NCBI GenBank assembly: GCA_022606425.2
Contig: JAHDVF020000459.1
Coordinates: 1-64,000, forward strand
Direction of reading: 5' to 3'
Length of the DNA stretch: 64,000 bases
Source of the DNA: Lepidostoma basale
Taxonomy: Eukaryota > Arthropoda > Insecta > Trichoptera > Lepidostomatidae
The position numbers were made by a program, and so were the translations under genes. Positions 32,795 to 43,039 of the stretch are shown here, piece after piece. The notes below the pieces were generated by a model. The model did no database searches, was not told the origin of the DNA, and worked only from the letters and a program-made list of their open reading frames with translations. Position 1 is the first letter of the stretch; every line of letters begins with the position of its first letter.

Positions 32795-33210
32795 ACTGTC
32801 TGTTTTCTAGAAGTTTTATTATATTTTATAGGAGTGACACTTTCCACCTTGCTAGGCATATGATAAAGCTTTATTTAGTGAGGCGAAACATATCACTGCA
32901 ATAAAATATAATAAAACATCTAGAAAACCTACACTCATTATCTTGAATATAAAATATTTAATGTGGAATTTTACACATCTGTTGAAGAACAGTAAATATG
33001 ATAAAACAGTGTTTATTATTTATTAGATATTGAATGAAATGTACGTTTTCTAGAAGATAAATTTTATTTTATTTAAGTGATATATTCCGCCACACTATGA
33101 CATTTCACAATGAATCATACATTTGACAATATCCTTGCAAGGCGAAACGCACGTTTTTAAATGTATTAATAAATTTATTGTTGCTTCCACTGTTTACCGG
33201 AAGTTTTATT
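32795..33210. repeat. Hairpin-d-like units
   Basis: The first unit (32795-32945) has 'TTTTCTAGAAGTTTTATTATA' at the left and its reverse at the right, with GCGAAACATATC inside. The second (33010-33210) has 'GTTTTCTAGAAGATAAATTTT', 'AAGGCGAAACGCACG' and an 'ACCGGAAGTTTTATT' end. Cores are decayed. Confidence 0.5.
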
Positions 33211-33485
33211 GAATGTTAAGATGTGGTATACTTTAAAAAAACATGTCAACTCTCATAATATTTCAGTAAATATAACCTTTTATATAACATCGTGGACAGA
33301 TATTTCGAACACAATTTTTTTTATTTCTCAATGATTAGAGCATACGTCCGCATAGTTAAATATCGTTTTTTAAAAACATTGCATTTTCGAAACACTTTTT
33401 TAATTTAAATTTTATGTTTGTTTTTGAATTTATACAAATACTTGTAGACAGATACTGGATTTTACCCATGGCGGGTTAATCATTT

Positions 33486-34004
33486 TTAAGGATTAATTGT
33501 ATCTCAATAGGGACGAAGATGTTAATTGTTTTTTTGGAAACAGAATATGGTGGCCGAGGAGTTTACAGGACTTATGACCTGTCATTGGTTGGGTTAAGCA
33601 ATCGCTTTATGTTAACAACATTCCTCATTCCGCCCTTCTTATGCCTGGAGATTGGATCTCCAGGCGTTGTCTAGCAATGTATGATAGTTGCGAAGCCTTT
33701 CACATTGCGTTAATAAGATTTTCTACTTAATGATTACATATATTCTTAATAGATGGCGCTAGTGTAGATTTACCTAAAAAATGTGAAGTGTGTCTCAACA
33801 AAGTAGTATATACATCTTTCAAAAAAAAATTGTCAGACGTGGTGGTCGTAAGAAGGGCGCAATGGGGAATGTTGTTAACATAAAGCGATCGCTTAACCCA
33901 ACCAATGACAGGTCATAAGTCCTGTGAACGCCTCGGCCGCCATATTCTGTTTCCAAAAAAAACAATTTACATCTTCGTCTCTATTGAGATATAATTAATC
34001 CTTA
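33486..34004. mobile_element. MITE-II, copy 2, long palindrome
   Basis: The arms 33486-33650 and 33843-34004 are inverted copies of each other (TTAAGGATTAATT..., 'CAGAATATGG', 'ACAGGACTTATGACCTGTC', 'CATTGGTTGGGTTAAGC'). Compared with copy 1 (20291-20647) it has duplicated one half in inverted orientation. The intact retrotransposon begins directly beyond its right end. Confidence 0.75.
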
Positions 34005-34376
34005 TAGTAAAAAAGTACATCAAGTGCGCTCGGTCGTGTTTGTGTCAGCTCCGGCATTCTCTTTTATTTTTAATAGTTTCACTCGTTTTTTATTAAAATA
34101 AAAGTGAAATAAAATATTATACGTGTTTTTCCTTCATTTTTATATAAATTCAGTGAAAAGGGTGACTGTTTTATCTGTTTTTTAAGTATTTAACCAATTT
34201 TTTTACGTACAACTAAACTCTCTCCTACGAATATTCACTAGTTCAGTTGACACGTGTTTAAGATTGTATTAAGCATTTTACCTACTCTTCGCCGAGAGCT
34301 GTACGACCGCATCTACCCGGTATTTACCCGGCCCTATTTTTATTACCTACTGCTTGTTGCCATTCTCCGCATAAAA

Positions 34377-35342
34377 ATGTGTTCGACAGAAATGTGTTCT
34401 GGGAATGAGAACGTTATGCAATTGTTATTGGCACAGACGGATGCCATTAACATGTTAACTCGTCAGGTAGAGGTTTTGATGAGCACACTCGGTGTATCGT
34501 CTACCCCGTCTGTCTCACTTGCTGCACCAATGCCAGGCACATCCATTACTCGCGATCTTAACTCGCCAAAAATACCGGTCGTTAGAGGTTCTAAGTCCAC
34601 GAATCCACCGGTAGGAAAAAAACCAATTGCTGGAAAAAAGAGCCCCGCTACTCCCACCACAAGCACGAGGGTTCTAAGAGCCTCCAAAATCAAGACCACC
34701 GCTTCCATCGCCGCCACCGCAGCCACAGATGCCGCTTCTGCTATCATTGGCTCCTCTGCTGCCACCACCACCGCTACCGCCACTGCCTCTTTTGCCACCG
34801 CCACCACCACTGCTACCACTGCCACCACTGCCACCACTGCCACCGCCATCACCGCCGCCAACGCTGCTCACGCTACAACCCTGGAATCTCCTGCGGTTAT
34901 AGCTTCTGCTACTGCCTCTACATCTACTGCCGATACCGTCGTCCCTCTAACCTTTGCCGACATTGTTACCTCATCATCGGCTACTGACCCTTCTCAAAAC
35001 GACTCCGGTAGTTGGAGAACCGTTAGTCATAAAAGGCAACAAGGAATACGAGGAAAGAAAAGCGATGTCGAGACTAAACAATTTCACTGCTATCCGTTCC
35101 ACAGCGATACATCGGAAGAAGATATGTTGAATTATATTAGGTCGCTAGTTTCCTCAGCATCAGCATCATTCACAGTTCATAAAATCAGATCGAAGGGGGA
35201 ATACGCTTCCTTCAAAATTGGAATACCAACTAATTGTGTTGGTGAGGTTTTGAAGGCTAGTCACTGGCCACGTTACTCCTATGTGAAGGAGTGGGAGAAC
35301 AGAGTGAGGGCGCCGCGGCTTCCTACTGTCGGAAATAACTGA
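34377..35342 (+). CDS. Retrotransposon ORF1 protein (nucleic-acid-binding, gag-like)
   Basis: The frame is open upstream to 34254, but that position is GTG; the first ATG is at 34377, giving 321 residues starting MCSTEMCSGNENVMQ. Residues ~10-40 (NENVMQLLLAQTDAINMLTRQVEVLM) have heptad spacing and could be a short coiled coil for oligomerisation. A basic stretch rich in K and P follows, then a long Ala/Thr/Ser low-complexity block coded by GCC/ACC/ACT triplets (34680-34880). The C-terminal third (KQFHCYPFHSDTSEEDMLNYI ... SFKIGIPTNCVGEVLKASHWP) is a globular RNA-binding-like domain seen in ORF1 proteins without zinc knuckles; I see no CCHC motif. In this class ORF1 protein coats the element RNA. 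It ends in TGA followed by CTAG, in frame with ORF2. Confidence 0.85.
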   Translation: MCSTEMCSGNENVMQLLLAQTDAINMLTRQVEVLMSTLGVSSTPSVSLAAPMPGTSITRDLNSPKIPVVRGSKSTNPPVGKKPIAGKKSPATPTTSTRVLRASKIKTTASIAATAATDAASAIIGSSAATTTATATASFATATTTATTATTATTATAITAANAAHATTLESPAVIASATASTSTADTVVPLTFADIVTSSSATDPSQNDSGSWRTVSHKRQQGIRGKKSDVETKQFHCYPFHSDTSEEDMLNYIRSLVSSASASFTVHKIRSKGEYASFKIGIPTNCVGEVLKASHWPRYSYVKEWENRVRAPRLPTVGNN

Positions 35343-35346
35343 CTAG
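35340..35346 (+). promoter_or_regulatory. Candidate leaky stop codon between ORF1 and ORF2
   Basis: TGA at 35340-35342 followed by CTAG. TGA-CTA(G) is the best-known context for efficient stop-codon readthrough in animal genes and several RNA viruses. ORF1 and ORF2 are in the same frame on each side and no other in-frame stop follows until 38205. Confidence 0.6.
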
Positions 35347-38207
35347 GCCTAGCGCGTACTCCTTCTGTCTCTCGCGCTTTTTCGCTAAAATGTTTATATC
35401 AGAATACACGGGGCCTAAACAGTAAATGTTCTATGTTTTATAACGAAGTAGCTACCTGTGATTTTGATATAATATGTTTGACGGAGACGTGGATTAGTGA
35501 AAGCGTTCTCAACTCGGAACTCTTCACTAATGACTTTTCGGTTTATAGAAGAGATCGTGAATCCTCTGCAATTGCGCATAAACGAGGCGGAGGGTGTTTA
35601 TTGGCGGTGCGAAACAGACAATATTTGAATATTCAAAGATTGTCTGCTTTAGAAACCATTAATGAAGACCTTTGGCTGAAGTTATCGTATAGAGACATTA
35701 CGATCTTTTTATGTGTGGTGTATTTTCCTCCACACAGTAGTCCGGAGAGTTATAACATATTCTTTAATAATATTTATTCGAATGCGCATTTATTTGCAAA
35801 CAAGCGTGTTATTATACTGGGAGATTTTAACATGCACTCGGCTCAGGACGGAGTTACAATCGAACTCAATTTCTTGTGCTCAGTTTTGGGGCTCACTCAG
35901 TATAATGACATTCTTAATTCTAAAGATCGCGTCTTAGATTTAATATTGTCAACTACTCCGATATCCGTTTCTCGAAGCGAATCTCCCCTTACATCTGAAG
36001 ATCCGTACCATCCCGCATTACAATTTGAATACACTTACCAGTCGCTGCGGACTCGTACGGATGTACCATCCGTGAATACAGTGTCATGGAGAGGGTGGAA
36101 TTTTGCCAATGGAGACTTTGTTCACTTTTATGAAACACTGAGCCAAATCAACTGGGAGTGTATTGGGATGGCAACGGATGTGAATGATGCTGTTAACTCT
36201 TTTTATGATTTACTGTACTCGTGTTTCGATAGATGTTTTCCGAGGAAAGCCCAGGCTGTTAGTGGAAGGCGATATCCGAAGTGGTTTACTCGAGAGATCG
36301 TCGGCGATATCAAAACAAAGCATCGGTACCATAAAAAATGGAAGTCTTCGGGTAGTTCGAATGATTACAATTCTTTTAGTCAGTATCGAGCTATCGTGAA
36401 ACGTAATGTGCAGTCTGCATACAAGTCGTATATCGCCGAAATGGAATCGAATATTCTTCACAATCCTGAATACTTTTGGAAATATATAAAGTCCAAACGT
36501 CAGGATGGTGGAATCATTGATTCTATGACATGGCGAGGACAGACTGTGCAAAATTCTGAAGTTGCAAATGCTTTCGCAGACAATTTTCGTTCTGTTTATA
36601 ACGTTTCCTCTTCGCAAAATGTCGTTGATAGTTATTGTGATATCTCACACCAAGGAGCCCAGGATATTTCCATTTCTCATATTGACGAAAATGACGTGTT
36701 TATGTCAATTTCAAGACTTAAAAATACTACATCTCAGGGTCCGGATTACGTTCCCACATTTATTCTCAAAGGTTGTAATCACATACTTAAAAATCCATTA
36801 TCGGTAATTTTTAATATGTCGCTGAAAAAAGGTGTATTTCCTGAACTCTGGAAAACTTCGAAAATTTCCCCAGTTTTCAAAAAAGGTGTCAAATCATCTG
36901 TGGAAAACTACAGACCAGTTGCAATATTGTCAGCTCCTGCTAAGGCATTCGAATCATTAATCCATTCAATTATTAATCCAAAAATTGAACCCTTCGTGAT
37001 TAATGAGCAACATGGTTTTAGACCGGCACGTTCAACCAATACAAATCTTATGGTGTTCACAAACTACGTCTCAAAATCCCTGGTTAAAGGTTTTCAAGTT
37101 GACTCTGCATACAGTGATTTTTCAAAAGCTTTTGACAAAGTTGATCATTCGATTCTTTTAGTAAAACTTCGTAAAATTGGTCTAAGTGACACCTTAGTCC
37201 AATTTTTTAATAGCTATCTTTCCAAAAGACAACAGTTCGTAACTTATGGACTCTTCCAATCCAGTAAGTTCTTCACACCATCTGGAGTTCCTCAGGGTTC
37301 CATCCTAGGGCCGTTATTATTTACAATTTTTATAAATGATATTACTAAAAATATCAAATATTCCAATAGTCTCTTGTTTGCCGACGATTTGAAAATTTTT
37401 CGAGAAATTAAATCTGTCGCCGATTGTTTAAAACTCCAAGATGACATACACAGTGTCTTGGAATGGAGTAAAATAAATAAATTGCATTTTAATATATCGA
37501 AGTGTTTCATCATGTCCTTTACTAGGGCTCGCACAACGATCTATCACAGTTATACAATGGATGATATACTACTGGATAGGACTGTTTCTTCGAAAGATTT
37601 GGGAGTTACATTCGATCCCAAATTATCTTTCAGTCTTCATATTACATCAGTATGTAATAGCTCCCAAAAGATTTTGGGATTTGTTCTTAGGAATGGAAAG
37701 GATTTTAAAAATTCAAAAGTCCTGAAGTTATTGTATAATTCCTTGGTAAGAAGTCGGTTGGAATTTAGTACACTGGTGTGGGCACCGCATGAAACAAAAT
37801 ATTGTCTATTAATCGAGAAGGTACAGAAAAAATTCTTACGATTTCTGTACCTTAAAGAGAACGGTTACTATCCCTGGCTGTACCCAACTGATTTCTTGCT
37901 GGGTATGCTGGACTACCAATCATTGGAAATTAGACGAACCATCCACCTGGGTGTTCATTTTTTTCAACTGATTCGTGGTCGAATACATAACTCTGATATT
38001 TTGAATGACTTGACTTTGTTTGTCCCCGACAATTATCTGCGACAAAGGCAACATAGATTATTTCACCTGCCACTGTGTAGAACCAATCTACCTAAGGTAA
38101 TGCCCGTGGGCAGGGCAATAATCCTATTAAACCGCATCTCTTCGGATGGGGATATTTTTCACGATAGTGAGGCTACCCTCAGAAAGCATCTATCTCTTAT
38201 GTATTAA
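35343..38207 (+). CDS. Retrotransposon ORF2: endonuclease plus reverse transcriptase
   Basis: The frame is open directly after the ORF1 TGA. The first ATG is at 35433 (924 codons), but the endonuclease homology begins earlier: SLKCLYQNTRGLNSK at 35385-35430, holding the conserved Asn of APE-type endonucleases. Then LTETW (Glu, ~35484), LGDFN (~35818) and a PYHPAL block (~36006) for the catalytic His. The reverse transcriptase follows: ENYRPVAIL, YSDFSKAFDKVDH (~37110), SGVPQGSILGPLLFTIF (~37280), LLFADD (~37374). The C-terminal end holds VPDNYLRQRQHRLF and LPKVMPVGRAI. The enzyme nicks the target and copies the RNA there. Starting at 35433 would lose the catalytic Asn, so readthrough of the TGA or a non-AUG start is likely (inference). 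Confidence 0.88.
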   Translation, partial: LGLARTPSVSRAFSLKCLYQNTRGLNSKCSMFYNEVATCDFDIICLTETWISESVLNSELFTNDFSVYRRDRESSAIAHKRGGGCLLAVRNRQYLNIQRLSALETINEDLWLKLSYRDITIFLCVVYFPPHSSPESYNIFFNNIYSNAHLFANKRVIILGDFNMHSAQDGVTIELNFLCSVLGLTQYNDILNSKDRVLDLILSTTPISVSRSESPLTSEDPYHPALQFEYTYQSLRTRTDVPSVNTVSWRGWNFANGDFVHFYETLSQINWECIGMATDVNDAVNSFYDLLYSCFDRCFPRKAQAVSGRRYPKWFTREIVGDIKTKHRYHKKWKSSGSSNDYNSFSQYRAIVKRNVQSAYKSYIAEMESNILHNPEYFWKYIKSKRQDGGIIDSMTWRGQTVQNSEVANAFADNFRSVYNVSSSQNVVDSYCDISHQGAQDISISHIDENDVFMSISRLKNTTSQGPDYVPTFILKGCNHILKNPLSVIFNMSLKKGVFPELWKTSKISPVFKKGVKSSVENYRPVAILSAPAKAFESLIHSIINPKIEPFVINEQHGFRPARSTNTNLMVFTNYVSKSLVKGFQVDSAYSDFSKAFDKVDHSILLVKLRKIGLSDTLVQFFNSYLSKRQQFVTYGLFQSSKFFTPSGVPQGSILGPLLFTIFINDITKNIKYSNSLLFADDLKIFREIKSVADCLKLQDDIHSVLEWSKINKLHFNISKCFIMSFTRARTTIYHSYTMDDILLDRTVSSKDLGVTFDPKLSFSLHITSVCNSSQKILGFVLRNGKDFKNSKVLKLLYNSLVRSRLEFSTLVWAPHETKYCLLIEKVQKKFLRFLYLKENGYYPWLYPTDFLLGMLDYQSLEIRRTIHLGVHFFQLIRGRIHNSDILNDLTLFVPDNYLRQRQHRLFHLPLCRTNLPKVMPVGRAIILLNRISSDGDIFHDSEATLRKHLSLMY

Positions 38208-38534
38208 ATTACTATTTGCTTCTCTACTTATTGTACAAAAATGTTAATCTTTACCAAACTGTTCTCGAATATTTTTTTTTAAATTGTCTTCTGTTTTTCT
38301 TTTTTCTGACTTACTCTTATTTGTTTTCTTGTTATATTATTTGTAAATATGTTTTTTTAAATTGTTAATTTTATTTTTGTGGTTATAAACGATTTGGATG
38401 TGTTTCTGTAATGTTTATAATTTTTTTGAATAAATTGAAATTGAAATTGAAATATAAATTTTAAGTGTTGTAAAAATACAGTGTTCTGTCAAATAAATTT
38501 TAATGTAAATCCAAAACACCAAGTGAAGACGTTA

Positions 38535-39070
38535 ATAAATGACTAACTAACTAACTAACCATCACGCCATTTCCCCGGAGGGGTAGGCAGAGAGGATGGA
38601 TCGCCACAATGCTCTGTTCTGGCATACCTCTCGGGCTTCCTTTACATTCATATATCGTACCATGCACGTACGTCGATTATTCCGACTTCGAATGTGGCCG
38701 CCTTTTAGTAATTGATTAATTTGGTCATGCCATGTTTTCCTCGGTCGTCCTCGGCTTTTTTTCCCACTCGCGTTGCTTGTGTACAACTTTTTAACCATTC
38801 TACTCTCATCCATTCGTTCCATATGTCCAAACCATCTCAGGGATCCTTTTTTAATTTTATTCATGATGCAGTCATCTGCATCACATTTCTTTCTTATTTC
38901 TTCGTTCGGTATTCTATCATACAACGTTTTCCCGCACATTCTTCTTAGCGATCTAATTTCTACGGCGTTTATCCTGCTTTCATACTTCTTTTGCCAGCTC
39001 CAAGCTTCACTTCCATACATGAGGGTTGGCACTAGAACTCCATTGTGTACTGCCATCTTCGCTTCCGTCT
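38535..39070 (-). mobile_element. LINE-T relative, cleanest coding copy, minus strand
   Basis: Starts with the reverse TTAG tail and CCATCACGCCATTTCC. A 164-codon minus-strand frame (38562-39056) is uninterrupted: MAVHNGVLVPTLMYGSEAWSWQKK, INAVEIRSLRRMCGKTLYDRIPNEEIRKKCDADDCIMNKIKKGSLRWFGHMERMDESRMVKKLY, GKKSRGRPRKTWHDQINQLLKGGHIRSRNNRRTCMVRYMNVKEAREVCQNRALWRSILSAYPSGEMA. It is only the C-terminal end of a reverse transcriptase, so it has no enzymatic role by itself. From 39071 to 39500 I see nothing apart from a GCGAAACATGTC core at 39463. Confidence 0.85.
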
Positions 39071-39539
39071 CGTGAGCGGCTGAATGCAGTGTTTAAGTTG
39101 TACATTAGTATTGTTTACTATTTTAACTCTGTGCTTAAACAACCAATCCGTGTTTAAAGAAATAATTCAGGTAATTTGTAGTTTAAATCAAACATCTGAA
39201 TCCAAGCGATAAGTATTTTACGGTGCATGATCGCGTTTTTTGAATTCATGCACGTTAAAATATTTGAGATAATTTGAAAATGGAGAATACTGTTGATTCG
39301 CTCAGTGCTTAGTGAAATCCTTTTATGGTATAATATATAATTCGAGTCGGAGTCTCGATACCATAGCTCAACAGCTTGAGTTCATATTAAAATTATTTAT
39401 TTTTCCATATAGACAAACAAATGTTTTTTTGCTTTCTACATAATTATGGTAATGCCTTAGACAGGCGAAACATGTCTTTCACATACAATTATTATTATTA
39501 AAAAAAAGGCTTACACCAAGGATTTAAATAATTAACTTA

Positions 39540-40300
39540 CTAAATCACTAACCAACACGCCGTTTCCCCGGATTGTTCTATCCTGGCATAATTCTCGCGC
39601 CTCTTCATTCACACATCGTGACATGCACGCTCAACGATTGTTCCTACTTCGAACATGGCCACCTTTCAGTAATTGATTAATTTGGTCATGCCATGTTTTC
39701 CTCGGTCGTCCTCGGCTTCTTTTTCCACTCACGCTGCTTGTGTATAACTTTTTAACTATTCTACTCTCATCCATTCATTCCATGGCCACCTTTCAGTAAT
39801 TGATTAATTTGGTCATGCTATGTCTTCGTTTGCCTTCCTCGACTTATTTTTTCATTCACACTCTTCTTGTACATATATATTTTTAACCATTCTTCCCTCA
39901 TCCATTCGTTCCATATGTCCAAAACATCTTAGTGACCTTTTCTTAATTTTGTTTATCACGCATTCATCCGCCTTACATTCCTTTCTTACTTCACCATTAG
40001 ATATTCTATCATACATTGATTTTCCGCACATTCTTCTTAATGACCTCATTTCAACGATATTTATTCTACTTTCATCCTTATTCTGCCAACTCCAAGCTTC
40101 CTTCCATCCATAAGGGTCGGGACTAGAACTCCATCGTGCACATCCATCTTTGCTTCATTCGATATATTTCTATTTTCGGTAATGACTTTGAGTGCACCAT
40201 TTATTTTGTGTCCAACTCCAACCCTTCTTCCTATATCTTTCTCCATTCTTCCATCTCTTGTAAACATGCTTTCCAGATAAACAAATTTGGTAACTCGGGA
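39540..40300 (-). mobile_element. LINE-T relatives with an internal tandem duplication
   Basis: Minus-strand copy with 'ACCAACACGCCGTTTCCCC' at its 3' end. The stretch coding for the KRGRPRKT-HDQINQLLKGGH region occurs twice: 39658-39785 and 39786-39910, joined at 'CCATGGCCACCTTTC'. Upstream, MRSLRRMCGKSMYDRISNGEVRKECKADECVINKIKKRSLR, then MFTRDGRMEKDIGRRVGVGHKINGALKVITENRN. It is either a recombinant of two copies or an unequal-exchange product. Confidence 0.75.
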
Positions 40301-40304
40301 TTTC

Positions 40305-40440
40305 GGGATTTAAATCAATGGTATTAGAATTTATTTTACAATCTCCAATATGAGCAGAAAATAACTCATTATTATGAAGAAGGAATCTAGTCGTGTCCAG
40401 GTTTGAACCCATGTTCCCTGCATCAGGAGCCAATCGTTAT
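40305..40440 (-). mobile_element. SINE-B, minus strand
   Basis: Same body as 29225-29415: 'AAATCAATGGTATTAGAATT', 'AATAACTCATTATTATGAAG', 'GTGTCCAGGTTTGAACCCAT', 'CATCAGGAGCCAATCG'. It follows the LINE-T relative without a gap, at the segment 'GGATTTAAATCAATGG'. Confidence 0.65.
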
Positions 40441-40589
40441 AAATATAATATAAAATATGTAATATAAATACATTTAAGTCTCCAATTTCAAAGAATGCAT
40501 CGCCATAGTAACACGCGAACAGGGTTGACGCTAATGAGGCTACTTTCCAATATTTGAGTATTTTTTTTTTAACATTGCTTCATCAAAAT

Positions 40590-41200
40590 GAAAAAGGTGA
40601 TTTCCGAAGCGACCATGTTCAGCAATTTTGTTTCACTCCCCACCGGCATCACCAGACAGATTGGTTCTGTTGGTATGTTGTTGTTGGCGTGTTGGGATAT
40701 AAATCAGTCTGTATTGATGGTGTCGAAGATAATCATTCAGGTTCCCTCCAAGATGGCGGATTTCCAAAGAATACTCTAATAACTACACTGTAAACATCTC
40801 AGGTTTAAAACCGTATACATATCAAATCAAATCAAATCAAATCAAATCAGTTTATTTACTCAAAAGACATTACGAACATCATAAATGTTTAAAGCATCTA
40901 TTGGGTACAGGTCAAATATTATATACATACAACATAATAACAGGAACGCATTAGTGATGGTTCGACATTAGGAAGACAAGATACTTTCTTATGTCAAGAG
41001 TATTTGTCCCCTGAACGTACCTTCACTAATATGAAATACGTCGATCTCCGAGGAGACCGCGTTCAGCAGACTATTTGCTTTTCCCACCGGTGTCACCAGA
41101 GGCAGATTGGTTCTGGCGGCCGGTAGGTAAAAAAATCTGTGCTGTCGCTGTCGGATATATGTATCTATCGGGGACATATGCATCTATGCCGGCGATCCAA
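40590..41200 (-). mobile_element. Jockey/CR1-like 3' ends, minus strand, with TTTGA-type tail
   Basis: A repeat ATCAAATCAAATCAAATCAG at 40818 marks the tail of one copy. Its 3' UTR and last codons run to 41200 (minus: DTYIRQRQHRFFYLPAARTNLPLVTPVGKANSLLNAVSSEIDVFHISEGTF). A second, shorter piece at 40590-40790 carries 'ACCGGCATCACCAGACAGATTGG'. From 41201 to 41766 I recognise nothing. Confidence 0.65.
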
Positions 41201-41766
41201 ATTTATACGTAGGTACTCCGAAACAAATATTGCACACTACCAAAATTGTGAAGTCATCATTTGGGGGTATTTTTGGTCTTCCTTCTCAGCATTGATCTCG
41301 ATATTGCTGGATATAGACCTTAACCAAAGTTTTTCACTCCTTCCTGTTGTTCACCTTTTTCACCTACTATTTATAAGCTTTTGAGACTACATCGTCGGCC
41401 CATCTCTACTGGGGCCTTCCGACATATTTTTTTGTTTTCCCATGGTCTTGATTTGATTAATCTGGGTGTCCACCTATTGTTATATTGTCTCGCTTTGTGT
41501 CCTGCCTATTGCTACTTTAATATAGCTGTACGATCCATATTGTCGACAACTCCGATTCAACGTTTTATTTCTTCATTTTTAATCGGTTTCTTAGACTCAC
41601 CGAGCATCTGTCTTTTCACGGATCGTTGCGTATACTGAAGCTTTGACTGTTTTTTTGTATAATAGACACAATCCCTAATCCAAATATTGTCACTGGTAGA
41701 ATAAAGATATATTAAGTAGTATTAAAACATACTGATTACTGGGAGATACTGGTTCTGATTTTGAAA

Positions 41767-42322
41767 ATTTGGTTTGGTTCATGTGGTGCTCCCGTAAATT
41801 TGGAAATATTTCATGTAAAAGTGAATTATTTTGGCCAATTTGATTGTTGCCGCACTTTGTAATAGTTAATTGTGACACTAAATACGTTTGTGCGGTTTTG
41901 ACGTTAAAATTATACAAGTTTTTTTGTATATATAAAGAATTTTGACAGGTGTAAAAATAAAATTTTCGTTTGTTCCAATGACAATTTGAATAATTTCTTC
42001 AATATTATTTTAATGTTCTTACTGGTGTTAGATTGCCTTAAGTGCCTAATTACAGTTAATTAAAAAAAACGGTGGATGCATGTAACATAAATTAAATAAA
42101 CAGAAAAGTCCGGATCGTCCATGTCAACAAGTGCACCATCTAAAATGAACATTATGTATTAAATATTTTTATTTTATATCATTGTATTTTATATGATTTG
42201 TTTTAGATTTATTTTGTGGATGTTGGACGATCGAAGTGTGCGTGGGAGATGCCTATTGGTGGCGATGAGGTTCGCAACCCATCACACAGACGGCGTGATG
42301 GTTAGTTAGTTAGTTAGTATAT
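41767..42322 (+). mobile_element. Non-autonomous LINE-T-tailed element, copy 3
   Basis: Aligns with 4021-4754 from its first bases ('ATTTGGTTTGGTTCATGTGG') through 'TTGTTGCCGCACTTTGTAAT' and 'ACAATTTGAATAATTTCTTC' to 'CTATTGGTGGCGATGAGG'. A deletion then removes most of the shared LINE-T end, leaving 'AGACGGCGTGATGG' and four TTAG units. From 42323 to 43035 I see nothing recognisable. Confidence 0.85.
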
Positions 42323-43039
42323 ATTTCAGCTGCAAATGTAGTCATTTCCAGTTTGAGAATATTTGTTTGGACTGCTGATGTAGTCAGCTGCACAAAAAGG
42401 GTTAAAACGATTTTTTATTATCTACATACATAGGTGTATGTTAACTCTGAAGCTATACAATTTTGGTCAAGATTTTATATTCAGATTGATTGTACTAATG
42501 ATTTAAGTATATTTTTTTATAGATACTTAGCGTGAGTTTTCGTTTTTTGACAGGCTTTTAGTGATATACATCCGTCGAATATTTAAGTACAATAGAATCC
42601 TATTAACTTCATGAACGCGGGATACATACGAGTATACAGGGCTATCCCAAATGTATGTGAAAGCGGATGATAGGTGATTCCAGTAGCTATAACTAAAATT
42701 ACTTCTGGCTATTAAATTTGACTAAGCTTTTAAAGTTTAATACCGTGAATGTCATTGTCAGGGATTACTTTTTAATCATAGTTTAAATTAAAATTATCAT
42801 TTTACGATAATGCATTTTTTAATTTAAAAAAAATGATAACCGGCAAAAGATTTTCTGTGTCCACTTCTAGAAACAGGGAAAATTTGATTATTGTTTTTTC
42901 ACCGGGAAATAGTTATTATTTGTTTTACTTAATATGATATTTAATAATTGTTAAAATTTATTATTTAAATTAATAATTATCAATGAATTTTAACAACCAA
43001 CGTTAATAAATAAAATTTAACACTTTTTCACTTAGTATA

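Larger units (their letters stand above)
34005..38453 (+). mobile_element. Apparently intact Jockey/CR1-group non-LTR retrotransposon
   Basis: About 4.45 kb: 5' UTR (34005-34376), ORF1 (34377-35342), ORF2 (in frame from 35343; first ATG 35433; stop at 38205), 3' UTR with AATAAA at 38429 and an ATTGAA repeat tail (38434-38453). No stop or frameshift interrupts either ORF apart from the TGA between them, and all key catalytic motifs are present. I found no convincing target-site duplication. Clade placement (Jockey versus CR1/L2 side) is uncertain; the tandem-repeat tail favours the CR1 side. Confidence 0.85.

Noticed and set aside
34254..34376. ORF1 starting at 34254
   Set aside because: That position is GTG. 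The first ATG in frame is 34377; the extension is hydrophobic and unlike the rest of the protein.
34463..34871. Minus-strand open frames rich in Val/Ala or Gly/Ser opposite ORF1
   Set aside because: They are shadows of the GCC/ACC repeat block in ORF1 and have no other support.
38441..38480. Target-site duplication of the intact retrotransposon
   Set aside because: Only a 7-base A-rich match (GTAAAAA) could be found between the flanks, too weak to accept.
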